DNA of 64,000 nucleotides from Coenobita brevimanus (taxonomy: Eukaryota; Arthropoda; Malacostraca; Decapoda; Coenobitidae). Positions 47,488-59,151 of this stretch are shown here, one piece after another (the first letter of the stretch is position 1; each line of letters opens with the position of its first letter). Under the pieces are notes generated by a model, which was not told the origin of the DNA, searched no databases, and saw nothing but the letters and a program-made list of their open reading frames with translations. The stretch spans positions 54,714,491-54,778,490 of the forward strand of contig CM064671.1 in the NCBI GenBank assembly GCA_032717465.1, in the 5' to 3' direction. The translations under genes were made by a program, and so were the position numbers.

Positions 47488-47584
47488 GGCAGTGAAATGG
47501 CGGGGGACAGGGCGACGTGGAGGCGATTTGTTTGCAGCCACCCCAAACGGGATTGAGGCGTCTGGCAATAGATAGGTAGATAGA

Positions 47585-48023
47585 ACACATCAGTTTACAT
47601 ATTCTGTCCAGATATACCACCATCTCATATCTCAGCATCAGGATTATACATAGCACAAGACTACTGTGCAGTATATACATCATCCATGTCTACATCATCC
47701 ACCATCAATCACTACGCCATCCTTAATCATACACATAAACATTCCACCCATTACCTAATATGGACTTAAACATGAGCACAGGTATTAAGTTGACTTCACC
47801 TAAGTTTGAAACTGTGCAACCAAGCAATGAAACAATGAAGCCTTGGGAAGGTTTGAGTTTGAGTATGTTCAACCCATATTACGTGTATAGCCCAGCACCT
47901 ACTGTCTCTATAATCTTCTGTATTGTATTTGCAGTAGTGCTGTTCGCAATGCACACAATGCATAACTTGGAGTCAGTGTTTAGTGGGGGTAAAGTGCCAA
48001 TTCAAGTAAACCCCCCTGAATGA
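47585..48023 (+). pseudogene. env-like C-terminal fragment with transmembrane segment
   Basis: The part from 47605 (accaccatctcatatctcag) repeats 41563-41630 of the same LTR element. From 47760 an open frame of 87 codons has a single strong hydrophobic helix (TVSIIFCIVFAVVLFAM) followed by a short polar tail, as in the membrane anchor of an envelope protein. The frame has no link to the ectodomain-like part at 41811. The env assignment rests on position before the 3' LTR and on the membrane anchor. Confidence 0.5.
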
Positions 48024-48408
48024 AATGTACATATTTTGTATATAGTATTAATAAAAAAAAAAATGAATGACACATGATATAAAAGTATACCAATATCATT
48101 ATCTCTACATAAAATATTAATAGCTCTTACCATAATCTTAACTTTGAACCTTTTTTTTTTTTTTTGCATATATGCATATGACTATTATACATACACATCA
48201 TACAATATGTCATACAATAACCAGTTTAACTATACTGCATTTATTCAATTATGTATACAACATGTTTAAAATGTATTATTACTGAATCATTACAATATTA
48301 ACATGAATATTGTATCTATGCAATAATAATATCAGTGTTATGTATTAAGATTAGCATATGTCAATGATCACTGCTGTCGGAGGACCGTCAGCTGACGTGA
48401 CCGAGCGA
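48024..48408 (+). other. LTR-element 3' non-coding region
   Basis: AT-rich, with the segment shared with 43990-44060. No clear polypurine tract precedes the LTR. Confidence 0.55.
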
Positions 48409-48910
48409 TGTCAGGACTCCATATTATAATAATACAACTCATAGATAGATAGATAGATAGATAGAAGCACCAGCCAGGGTGTGAGATAGGAAGTGTGTCA
48501 GCGAGAATCAACCAAAAGGAAATGAGTTCAGCAAATACTTAATGAACAGTATGCCAGTGGGCACCAGAAGCACTACATACACACAGACATACAGGGTTCT
48601 AGAAGCTTCCACGACAGTGTAGCCCACGTGACACGAGCCTTGCCAAACGAGAATGTAGGAATCAGAGATCAGAAAGAGGCTAGCCATAGAACCGACAGGT
48701 CGTGGAGAGAGGAAATAAGAAGAGGGGTCTGACGAGGCTTAGTAAATTACGTTCCTGTGTAACACATACTCTGCTCAACTTAGACTTTCCTTGAAGATAA
48801 TAAATCAAGATCAACTCCCTGTATTCATCGTTAACTTCTCTTGCCTTCAACTAGCACAATAACTTTAACCAAGTCTCAAGATTTACATATTACAAGACCA
48901 AATATTCACA
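48409..48910 (+). repeat. right LTR (502 bases)
   Basis: Same sequence as 40456-40978 with few changes (for example a shorter GATA run and agaagaggggtctgacgag where the left has agagaggtccaacaag). Ends AAATATTCACA and is followed by ATGG. Confidence 0.92.
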
Positions 48911-48914
48911 ATGG

Positions 48915-49047
48915 GAAAGGATCTGTCGTCGTACTTTTGTGCAGGGTTGTCCACATAGATACTATTGAATTTGGCTCATACACTTGAACTTCAGATGAAG
49001 GCCGAGTCCTTTTGACTCACAGTGGTGGTCACGACACACACACACAC

Positions 49048-49078
<31 letters not shown>

Positions 49079-50510
49079 GAAGGGGGAAGGGGGAAAGGGG
49101 GGAGAGGAGGATGTGAAAGCTTCGAGTCCTGATCATCAATTGCCACTACAACGAACTTTTATTCAAGGTTGCAGGTCATTTGTTTAGTCATAGTTTGAAG
49201 CCCTTCAGGCCGATGATATATATTTCTTTTCTCCCTCTGTTTTGATCCAATGGTCTAATACAGTTGAAGGGAGAGATAAGCCGGAGTGGTAGGGTTAATG
49301 GAGGCTGTGACTATGCCCGCCAGTTCATGAAGCCTCTCCTATGTTGAAAAAGAAATTGGCTGAAAATTGCAAGAATATAATAGAAAGTACGTTATCAGAC
49401 TAGAGGGGCTAATGGAATCGTTCTGTACTATATCTTACAATGTGGGTAGCTTCTAATAATTCAAAAGTGCTTTGACAAATCCGATGAACCAACAGTAAAG
49501 CACGAATTAATGAGGATTTTGAACCCATAGATAAAGTATTCACCATATATTTTACATTGAGATATTTGTTGATTACTGGGCTGAAGTCTATGTGGCATTG
49601 TAGGCTGCGTAGCATCTGCTACTCAACTCTTTATTTTGCATCTTACACCTAAGTATCCTCTTGTGTCACTGATCCAAAGTTATGTCGATATGAAAATGAA
49701 GTAAGCAGCACAGACGATACTTTATAAATGTAATATGCAAAGTAAATTGCTTAGGAGGAGGTGCTACCAATCCCCCTATGTGATTAAGAGTACGATTCAT
49801 CATTGCATACACACAGATACTGATACACAGAGGAGAGCTACATGAACACACACGCAAATGTGCAAGGAAACTATGAGTTGTATATCTGAAGGGAATCTTT
49901 TCATCCTCCACCTGACCACGTGAAAGGAGGGTGTTGTTGTCACTGAGATCAATAGGTGTCCATTATTAGAGTTTGGTAGCAGGGTTAGAGATTTTGTTTC
50001 TCCCAGAACTCAGAAGGTATTCACTATATTCATGAAATGTCTTATAGTTATTGTGAACTGGTGCCTTTTCATATGAAGAATGCTGTCTTAAGTTGATTTT
50101 TTTATTTAAAAAAAAATCCAGAGATTTCAATGCAACCTGCACAAGGAATCTGAAGGGCCCAGGTTATGTGTTCTGAAGGCGTTCTCCTTACACCCACCTT
50201 TCAAAGAGAAGATTGAGAGGTGTAAGGGCCATTGTGCTCTTGCTTAGGTGTTCAGGGAGTTGGCAGAGGGGGTATGTGCTTGGTCAGATGGAAGGTTGCA
50301 ACAGCGTAGCATTCTCTGTGTTTTTTAGAAGAAGGAAATCGGAGATAAACGAAGTGCCCCAGCTGAGTACAGGAGTCACCCTGAACGCGTGGTTTTTGCT
50401 CCAACCGTGGCGCGTTCAGTGTGAAACCGCATATGTTTGAACTACTCATTTTGCTCACTAGACCCCTTCAATGTAGTGTTTTGCTGTTATCTGTCATTGG
50501 TAATCAATAA
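48915..50510. other. intron sequence, nothing recognised
   Basis: An (AC)n tract at 49029-49078 is the only repeat I recognise. Minus-strand open frames at 49409-49615 and 50252-50458 lack any recognised domain. I looked here for the missing receptor exon between the N-terminal and S1 exons and did not find a convincing one. Confidence 0.45.
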
Positions 50511-50519
50511 GAAGCACTT

Positions 50520-51290
50520 TAAGTGGTTACAAGGTTTATTTAATGTTATAACTTACAAATACAGTACTACATAGCAAAACTTCAACATACAAATACCTCA
50601 ACACGAGGCAACATTCCGACGCCGATCGGTTTCGGGACAATTCGCCGTCACAACAATAACAAGGCAATTCACCGTCATTAATGAAGACAACTATGGGTGA
50701 CGCTAGAATATGATTCAAAGGCAACTACAGCGAGGAAGAAACAATTATTGACTAAAGGTGCAACTAATAAATAATATCCAAAGCCTATGCTATTGAACAT
50801 AGACTTTGATGGATCTCCCTGAATTATAGTTATTAAAATATTGATTAATTAATAATAAGTATACTTATAGAATGACGGGGAATCGTTCAGGGTGCAAATT
50901 GTCCTGATGGGGAATCGTCCATGTTTTGACGGCAAATTGTCTCAGAACCCACTGATCATGGGTAATCATATAAATCAGGTTAACTGGTTACAAGGCTTTG
51001 TTTAATGCATTAACTTTATTTAAGTGCTTTAACAAGTACATACCAGAAGAGTAAATATTTAACTTACAAATACAGTACTGTGCAAATGCAGTACAGCAAA
51101 TCTTTAACAAACAAATAAAAAGGCAATATTCTGACACTTATCAGGTAAACTGGTTATAAGATTTTATTTTTTGCTTTAATGTTATTTAATACTAGTTAAA
51201 CTTGCACATAAACTTACCAGAACAGTAATGTAAATATTTAATTTACAAACACAGTACTGTGGAAAAGCACTACAGCGAATCATGGGATCA
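50520..51290. repeat. degenerate tandem units around cttacaaatacagtact
   Basis: Three similar blocks at about 50522-50590, 50985-51110 and 51150-51285 share ggttacaaggtttatttaat-like and ttacaaatacagtactgtg-like sequence. Between the first two lies gc-richer sequence with repeated ggaatcgt/ggcaaattgtc motifs. Confidence 0.65.
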
Positions 51291-51621
51291 CGTGATCAAA
51301 ACAAACCATGTGCGCTGCACTAATGTTCAAAGGGTTGGCCTTTCAAAGGCCTCTTCCATAAATTTATAGTTTTCGTAATGGTTCTGTAATCTTACGTTTT
51401 CTCTTATGTATCCCAGCACTTACTGCGTATAATTGTGAGCGCGATCAAAAAGAACGCGTTTGGAGTGAGCTTACTGTATTATGAATGCTTAGGAAATATC
51501 AGTGTAAATTACTTTGAAGGCAAACACAACGTTGCATAGAGTATGTCTGTAATATTCATATAATTATATATTTTTAGAGGAATACAATAGCATCTTACAA
51601 TTTCATCACATGTACTAGAGA

Positions 51622-52094
51622 GGGGCACTCAGTGGAGCGCATCTCTCCGACAAGGGCAACAATTTCCAAACCACTCTTCGTAATCGGTTCGGTTTCTCAT
51701 CATTCTCTCCAACAAGGAGAGTAAGTTTGTCTGTTAGCAGGATAACTCAAAAACTAAAAGAGAGATTTGAACCAAATTTGGTGGGTAGATAGCCCATGTC
51801 CCAGGGAAATACCATTTAACTTTTAGGACCGGTGTTTGTCATTCTGTTTGTCTATTGGCAGAATTACTCATAAACAAAAGGAGAGATTAGACTAAATTTT
51901 GTGGGAAGATGACCCATGTTCTAGGAAACAATCGATTACCTTTTGGGACCAATCCAGATCGCATTACTGATTTTGGATCTGGAAAACACTTGTAGCGAAA
52001 TCCTAATCAATGACGAGAAAACCTAACCCATTACGAAGAGTGGTTTGGAAATTACATTGTACTTGTCAGAGAGATGCGCTTCACTGAGTGCCCC
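51622..52094. mobile_element. MITE with ~100-base terminal inverted repeats
   Basis: The left end GGGGCACTCAGTGGAGCGCATC and the right end, its complement with few changes (gatgcgcttcactgagtgcccc), bound 473 bases. The inverted homology continues inward through tttccaaaccactcttcgta. No ORF. The interior has two similar blocks (gtttgtctgttagcaggata and gtttgtctattggcagaatt). Confidence 0.85.
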
Positions 52095-52107
52095 ACTACT
52101 TGATTAT

Positions 52108-52325
52108 TGATTAGGATTTTGTGACAAAATTTTCCAGGTCCAGAATCCGTAATATGATCCGGATCGGTCCCAAAAGTTTATCATTTTTCCCTGGACATGG
52201 GCTATTTACCAACCAAATTCGGTCCAAATCTCTCCTTTAGTTTTGAGTAATCCTGCTAACAGACAAACAAACTAAGAAACAAATAAACAGAGGTGAAAAC
52301 ATACTCACCTTGTCGGAGAGAATAA
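52108..52325 (-). mobile_element. inverted partial copy of the same MITE
   Basis: On the plus strand tccaggtccagaatccgtaa, cctggacatgggctatttac and ctgctaacagacaaaca are complements of interior blocks of 51622-52094. It ends near cttgtcggagagaat and lacks the outer GGGGCACT end. Confidence 0.75.
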
Positions 52326-52514
52326 TCCTGTTTGCCAGCTAATACCATTGCTGCAGGAGTTATAAGATGCTGTATATCAACAAAAACTTTTTAAAGAGCA
52401 AGAGATGATTTGTGTCAGATCTCTCGACCAGGAGGCATAAGGCAGTACTGTAATATTTGACCAGTCACATTGCTTGAAGTTATCATTTGGATGACAGACC
52501 AATGACTGAATGAA

Positions 52515-55035
52515 ATTTTTCATATGCAAGGATACAGGAACCAAAGGCTAGCAGCCACCAAATGTTCCCTCCACGAAAAATAAAGGAACAGAGAGCCAAC
52601 ATGAAGGTCCGCTCATTTCGAGAAACCTGGACATACTGCCTTAAAAAAAAAAAGAATGCAGACAGAGGAACACAGTTCCAGAGTTGACCTGTTGCATACA
52701 TGAAGGACTTGTAGTAACGGTAAACTCTTGCATTAGAGAGTTGGGGAAGAAAAGGGATGGAAGTTTACTGCTAGACAGGTGCTACACACCTACCGTAGTG
52801 GTAGAGGGATGTAAGCTGACATTTCAGAGAAGCAGTGACCAATAAGGTAGCAATAGAAAAGAGTAATGAGATAGAGACTCAAGGGAGCCAGTAAGAGGAG
52901 GAGAATGAATGAGACAAAATGCCTTTGTTTCCTCCTTGTTGGGAAAAGCTGTATGTGGGAAGCCAGCCCACACATGAGATTTGTGCTCTCTGCAGGGGAG
53001 AATATAGCCAGTGCACAAAGTCAACAACTGTCCAGGGGTAAAGATGGCCTGGAGTCGATTAGCACACGTATTCTCTTGGAAGCAGATTTTACAAGAGGGG
53101 TAATAAATTGTGATCTTTCCAAGATATATCTCAAGATAATGAAACCCTAAGTATATTCAAAGATGATGCAGTATTGAGGTGGCTATTGTTAAAAATTAGA
53201 GGATTTTCCTATGGTAGATTCTGACAGGATTAAATATGAATGAACTGGGTTTTGGATGCATCAAAACAACACGATTACTTTACCCAGTCAGAGGTATGAG
53301 CCAAGTCAGACATTAAGTGTGCCATAGCCTCATCCATTCTTTGCTGAGGTAACTTCTGAGAAGGACGCTGTGAATGGAAATGTGTAGAGTGGAGTCATCA
53401 GGTTATGAGTGAATAGGGTTAGATGTACAGCTTGGATGGTCATTGATGAATAGAAGGGAGTTGGTAGTAGGACGGAGGCCTGAGAAACACCACTATTGAT
53501 AGGCCTAAGAGAAGAGCGGTAGCCATCTACAATAGCAGCTGTGGAATGACTAGAAAGGAAGTTATAAATGACGGCTCATATAGAAGGATAGAAACTGTAA
53601 GAGGGCAGTTTGGAAGTTAAAGATTTATACCAGACTCGATCGAATGACTTTGAGATGTCAATCGCAATGGCAATGCTTTCTCCAAATTTCCGAAAGGAGA
53701 ATGACCAGGAGTTTGAAAGGAAGGCGAGAAAATCGACAGTGGAACATCCCTCGCAGAAAACATACTGGTGATTGGAAAGAAGGTTATGATATGAAAGCTG
53801 CTTTGTTTTTCAAAAACTTTAGAAATACAAGATGTTAAAGCAATTGGGCAATAGTTATAGGGAATGGATACACTTCTTTGCGACAGGTAAATGAGAGCAA
53901 ACTTCCAGTAAGAATGAAAGGTATAAGTTGACATACGAAGGAGAAAGAGTTTATCTAGACAGTATGTAAGCTCAGACGCACAGTTCTTGAAGACAGCAGG
54001 AGGGACTCCAAAAGGCCCATATGCCCTGTCAGTACTGAGGCCAGTGATGGCAGAAAATACACCAATCGCAGAAATTAAGTATCAGCCCTAAGGAAGTCAG
54101 TGAGAGGAAGTAATGGAGAAACAGCACCGAAATCATCTTTTGACAAGGTCCCTGAAGGAGCAGGAAGAATTTCAGTAGAAGAGGTCAGAGCATTTAATAC
54201 GAATGAAATTATTTCTAGCAGAATGAAAGACAGATTTAGCATGATTCCCGGTAGAAACATTAAAGAGATGGGGTTCAGGGGTGGATTTGTTCCAGTACCG
54301 TTTGAAGGCCCTCTCCTTGTTGTGGACAGGATTAGCACAAGAGTGATTAAACCTTTTTTTTTTTTTTTTCATTTGACACAGGGTAAGTAAAAAGAATGTA
54401 TGCTTTCATGCCCCAGAGAATAACCTCCGTAATGCACGAGGCACATTCAGGTGGCTCTCGGCTCTCAGCCAGGGAAAATAGCAGAAGTACTGCTTGACAG
54501 CTTCCCAATCAACGGCTTCAAAATGCCAAAATAGCTGCTTCTTGGGAGGATCCACAGGCCTTACTGGAGCAATACGGCAGGACAAGGTGATAAGGTTGTG
54601 GCTGGAGGAGCCCAGCAGAGAGAAAAATTTAAAAATAGATACAGAAAGATTAGTTGTAAGGAGAAGGTCAGTTATGTTGTAACTCCCTCCAAGGCGGTTA
54701 GAGATATGGGTGGGGCTCTGTACAAGCTGCTGTGGATCATTAAGGATAGAAAAGATGTAGATTTGTTCACCAGGTGGACCAGTGAAAGAAGAGGGGAGCC
54801 AAAGGTGGTGGTGAACATTGAAATCACCTAGAATGTAAAATTCAGAGAAAGGAGATATTGGTATGTTCCGTCTTAGAAGTAAGACTGTCAAAAAAATTTT
54901 CTTAGTCAGTAGAATTAGGGGATAAGTAAACAGTACAGATATATTTAGTCAGAGAATGATCGGATAGCCGCAGCCAGAGAGTAGAGAATAAAAAAAAATA
55001 ACTTCAGGAATTAAAGTGCAAGATATGTTGATGTG
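52515..55035 (-). mobile_element. Jockey-like LINE, colinear antisense copy
   Basis: Reading from 55035 down: endonuclease with FYILGDFNVHHHLWLPSSFT and SSSHNLITLSC, an RT linker (KTIVH-like and HNKERAFKRY), YRPIALTSCISKVFE (about 53850), a decayed FDRVWYKSL block (about 53640), the INSGVSQ block (about 53495) and a C-terminal region with IYATGQLWNCV (about 52695). The 5' end is truncated compared with the inverted copy at 20706-23928. Frames are broken throughout, for example poly-T runs at 54355 and 52645. Confidence 0.85.
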
Positions 55036-55256
55036 TACAGTTGGAGACATATCAATCAGAAACACCCAGTCCACTGGCAAGGTAGTGTAATGCTCTCGGT
55101 TTCTGGACAACACAAACAGGTATGAAATTTCACCAGGTTTCATTCGGTTGTCAGGATGAACCGAACGCGGTGACCATTGCTGCTGTGCACAATTATTGGT
55201 GGTAATATAATAGCTAAGCAATGTTCTGCCAGAAAATATACTGATAATAGCATATC
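55036..55256. other. nothing recognised
   Basis: Short stretch between the Jockey-like LINE and an RTE relic. Confidence 0.35.
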
Positions 55257-55495
55257 ATGAAGTGGTTTGGCCAAGTGGAGGGACTAGAGAGCGAGATACC
55301 AACGAGGAGATGGAGGGGGGGGAGAGGGAAGGGGAGGCTGAGGATGACATGGAAGGATGGAGTGGAGAGGTATGAGAGAGGGTATGTGTGAGCTGGGAGC
55401 TGGGAAGTTAAAGGGCGGGGATGGAGGTGATTTGTTTGCGGCCACCCCTTACGGGATTAAGGCGTCTTGTATATCTTAGATAGATAGATAAATAG
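55257..55495 (+). mobile_element. RTE family B 3'-end relic
   Basis: Starts at the KWFGQVEGLESE codons and ends gcggccaccccttacgggat, taaggcgtct and a GATAGATAAATAGA tail. Confidence 0.85.
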
Positions 55496-55904
55496 ATCAT
55501 GGTAAGTTTTTAAAACTATGTCACACAATACACTTGCTAGATATTGGTATGACAAAAGATATGACATGACAGCACTGATATGAAAATACAGTACCGACAT
55601 GGCATGCATGACATGGCGTGACATCACTAACATGGCATTGCGCGGCATCACTGTCATGACATGTGATATAACCTGACAGCACAAATGTAATGAAAACAAT
55701 GAAATTACATGACATGAAAGCATTAGGTCAGAAACTTGAGATACTCGTATCTTGACATCACATGATTGCACTGATTTGACACGTGATGACGTGATAGGTC
55801 TGACATAGCATGAGATGACACTGACTGCCCTTATATGACATAAAAGAGGATGCAGCAACAGATGTAACATAAGGTTTGGTATGGTTTGTCCAATTGAGAA
55901 TATA

Positions 55905-56035
55905 CAGCTGCTACTGACGTATGAGTTGGAGAAAGGGCACCCTATTGCCAGAGGACAGAGTGACATGGAGGTCATTCATTTGTAATCATCTCTTTTCTAG
56001 ATGAAGTCGTCGGGATATTGAGAGATAAATAGACA
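55905..56035 (+). mobile_element. short RTE family B terminal relic
   Basis: gacagagtgacatggaggtc, attcatttgtaatcatctct, tgaagtcgtcgggat and a GATAAATAGA tail match the family terminus with heavy decay. Confidence 0.6.
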
Positions 56036-56334
56036 ATACGCTATGATGAGTGTTAAGGCAGCTCCGGGTCCACCTTTGAAACTAAGTCAGCTTTAGCCTC
56101 CTGTAAGTTAAGATGTTGCTGAATAAACCCGGTCAATCTGGCCGGGCAAAGTCATTAACCACAGGAAAACAAACGTCCTGCTGGGCTGTTCCATGTAGTG
56201 AACCGATGTTCCCTCGTGGTAGACAGCTCCCTGACACACTGAGGTGAGAGAGTCTGAAGGTTTGGTTCCTGGATGGACCTCCGATTAGCGTTTCTTCACC
56301 CAGTTAACAGGAGCACCATAGTGGACTCCACGTC

Positions 56335-56580
56335 GTCCCGTTATTTGGTTATGTATAGTTACCACCTAACATTGTAATTTGTTTCCTGTGTACAGGAAAC
56401 CATTAGCCTTATCACTCACTGTAGTGACACCTGAAGTGAGAAGAAGAGTAGTAAAAAGTCAGATGGGATAAGCGAAATAGGAGGAGTGGAGGGCAGATAC
56501 AGAAAAAAAAAAAAGTGAGGGTGAGGGAAGAAGTAGACAATGGTACATAAAGCCACCACCTACCACCAGTCTCCTGTAAG
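56335..56580 (-). mobile_element. diverged antisense copy of repeat family C
   Basis: On the plus strand tttggttatgtatagttacc, ttcctgtgtacaggaaacca and ccaccacctaccacc are complements of the order seen in 35386-35680. It is more diverged than the other copies. Confidence 0.6.
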
Positions 56581-56730
56581 TGCTTCGTGCAACGGCCTTA
56601 GAGAGATCCCTCATTAATCCGGTGACTCTCAGGTCGTGTGCAGTCTTTGACCATTTTTGCATCGTAATGTCACTTTTGAAACTAATAATAATCCCATTAA
56701 AACTGTTCTACATGGAAATATTACTCATAC

Positions 56731-56963
56731 CTGGAATTATTGTTCGATTCAGATGAAGCCACCACAGCTACACTCATGTTTGCAAAGGTGTACTTAGTGG
56801 ACATGAGTGGCCTCAGCTGCTGCAGTGCTAGGCGGGTGATGACGATGAGTCTGGTGGACCACTGCAGGAGGCGACCTCTGAGGGATGCATCGGCAAAGGC
56901 GGCTAGGAAGGCTGGGTCGTCACTCACCAACACTACTGTCACGCACCACGACACCTGCCGCAG
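56731..56963 (-). CDS. ionotropic receptor exon: N-terminal region
   Basis: On the minus strand an acceptor (gaagtaatttccag) precedes CTGCGGCAGG at 56963. The exon has 77 codons plus two bases and ends ...AATTCCAG before donor gtatgagtaa (56730-56721). It encodes VTVVLVSDDPAFLAAFADAS, then LLQWSTRLIVITRLALQQLR, the pattern of the N-terminal region of decapod divergent IRs (..LLVWSTRLLVVTRLPL..). End phase 2 matches the start of the exon at 36531. However, IRs usually have about 40-50 residues between these blocks, so a further phase-2 exon may be missing in the 20-kb intron. Exons upstream of this one are not recognised. Confidence 0.8.
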
Positions 56964-58796
56964 CTGGAAATTACTTCATTAGCGAAATGTGAACTAATCT
57001 TAGGAGTAATGTCAAAGATCTTCTACCTTAAGAAATAACTGTTTGATACATGTATTAGTCAATTTGGTTCATCTCATTTATTAGAATAATGACAAAATTT
57101 ATAGATTTTAATAGAGCAAACCCACAATCCCATTCATTTGGTTAAATCATCTTCAGCCGACAACCATGAACATCTTCACAGATGCTTCGAGCTTTTCACG
57201 TTACACAGGTATATCACAGATGGATAATAGTAACCCAGCTTTATCTCCATAAGGAAAAGGAAAAGCGAAATTAATTCTGAAATCAATCAAAGGTCAGGTA
57301 ACTCGGATAGGTCAAAATTCAGAGTCACAAAGCAAGATCAACTGAAAAAAAACTTGATCTGATTTCCGGCAAACTTCGTAGTATAGTAAGGAGTGGGACA
57401 AGCCGCAAGAATAATGTAAAATGATTTGTAAGAGCTATCAATTAAAGGTCCAGGCCACTTGGTAAAGACAGATGTTCAGTAAATAGATCAATTCGTAGGT
57501 TCAGGTTTTGCAGTTTTCGAGTGTTCCTTCTTGTCTTACTTATTTTCTACACACACAGACACAGAGGTTGAAGTCTGAACTTGCCCTATAATCTTGACCT
57601 TTTATTGTCCTCAAAGTCGAATGCTTATGTTATTTTCTTATCATCAAGCCTACCATCAATATTAGTGTAAATATGATAAAAAAAAAAAAAATACTCAGAT
57701 TGGCCTTGCTGGGCCAAATGCTGACATAGTCCTGTGACCTTGAAGTCTGTCCTATTGGTCTAAATAAAAAGTTAACGGCCTGGCGGATTCTCAAAGCATC
57801 CATCATGTTTCGTTAAAATCGAATAAACACCCTGTTACAGGCAGCCTCCTTTATCTAGAAGAATTATAGAATGTACAGATAATTCAGATATTGACTTATT
57901 GACTACCAAAATAATTGGAGCACTCGTTAGGCAAAATTATGTTTAATGTGTTGCTGACTAAAGGTAATTATGATTTGTGAAACCGAGAGTTACATCTTCA
58001 TTCCTTCAGAAACTAAGGATTTCGGGTACTCAGACTTCATAGTTTCACTTACAATGATTTGGAATGGGCTTCAGAGTTAATGCGGTTTGGGTGTTAGCTT
58101 TACCAATGAGTAAAATTTATCTCCTTATGCGTTATGTAATGTCTCCATACCTGAAGTATTTGATAGTGAATCTTGTTTTCAGTTAATGATAGAAGAAGTA
58201 TTCAGGCTTCATTATAGTATAGCAACCAGACTCTTTCTCTCAGGCCTCTAGTATGACATCTCAGAAACTGGTCTCTTGCTGCTGCTGACCAGCGTTGAGG
58301 ATGCTCTATTCACTGAGCCCTGACTATCTGTCTGTACCTCTGACGTTTGAGAGTACTTAATGCGTACTTTGAATATCAGAGTTCACGTCTGGCCTTTTTA
58401 AATTCGTGATGTGGATATCAGAGCCTGTATTTATCAAAGTTCCTATGATTTGTCACAACTAACTACTCACATCTCCCCAAACTACACACAGCTGTGAAAA
58501 GTTTTGAATTCATTAATCACTGCTCTCAGAAAATCCCACAGCTGTGATTAGGAGCACGTTTATGTGAAAATGTGCTACTGTTAGACTGTAGATGGCTAAT
58601 TTACTTTGACTGTTATTTTGTACGAATATTGGATTTGAAATACAAATAGGTAAACATACTGATCCGCATATCTTCCTTTGTATATCGATATGTCCTTAAC
58701 TATACATACTTGTCAAATATTATTAAATACTTACCGGTTGCATTTTTGTCGCGAAAGCAAAGCTGGTATTGTTTTCAGTTTGTCTATCTGTCTGTT
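56964..58796. other. nothing recognised
   Basis: Region 5' of the receptor N-terminal exon. It should hold the first exon(s) and promoter if they are near, but I see no signal-peptide exon. A possible MITE fragment lies near 58420-58560, with an inverted counterpart near 62510-62680. Confidence 0.45.
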
Positions 58797-59151
58797 TATC
58801 TATTAGCACGATGACTTTGCAGCCACAGAAGACATCATCAAAAAATTCTAAGAGTGTGTGCTAAGGCTGAAAATGTCCAACGAGTTTGAAATTGATGAAA
58901 GTATGGTCAAGGTCTGAGTGTCCGTTGGCATAATAACTTCGCAACCGCTCATGATATCATCACCAAATTTTACAGATGTGTAATAGGGATGAAAATCTCC
59001 AAAGTTTGAAACTGGTAATAGTAGGTCAAGGTCTGTGTGTCTGTTAGCACGATAACTTCGCAGCTGCTCAAAATATCATCACAACTTTTTACAGGTGTGT
59101 CGTGGGGATGAAGGTCTTCTACGAGTTCGAAATATGATGAAAGTGGGTCAA
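58797..59151. repeat. tandem repeat, ~125-base unit
   Basis: Three units, each with g[tc][tc][ag]gcacgataacttcgcagc-like start, atcatcacaaa...ttttacagatgtgt in the middle and a gtcaaggtctg junction. The units diverge by tens of percent. A fourth unit follows the inserted LINE at 60614-60745. Confidence 0.8.

Larger units (their letters stand above)
44764..47583 (+). mobile_element. RTE family B LINE, longest copy
   Basis: The longest family member in the window: partial APE endonuclease, RT, C-terminal region, 3' terminus caaacgggattgaggcgtct and a GATAGGTAGATAGA tail. It sits inside the LTR retrotransposon, with env-like sequence resuming right after its tail. The 5' boundary is approximate; it lacks the endonuclease N terminus and is therefore truncated. 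Confidence 0.9.
40456..48910 (+). mobile_element. LTR retrotransposon with env-like remnants and nested LINE
   Basis: Two near-identical LTRs (40456-40978 and 48409-48910) start TGTCAGGACTCC and end TTCACA, and are flanked by the 4-base duplication ATGG. A primer-binding-site-like TGGCAGCGGTGGGAT lies 12 bases inside the left LTR. Inside there is no visible gag, protease, RT or integrase. There are two env-like fragments (41811-42352 and 47760-48023), a third LTR-like copy (44215-44638) and an RTE LINE (44764-47583). A 4-base duplication is compatible with Ty3/gypsy or BEL elements. The element cannot make its own pol and was either mobilised in trans or deleted after insertion. Confidence 0.85.

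Noticed and set aside
56459..56690. Minus-strand frame (MQKWSKTAHDLRVTGL region) as the missing receptor exon
   Set aside because: It is next to the right exon and has a possible acceptor, but the sequence does not resemble the expected IR segment, and part of it overlaps a diverged antisense copy of repeat family C.
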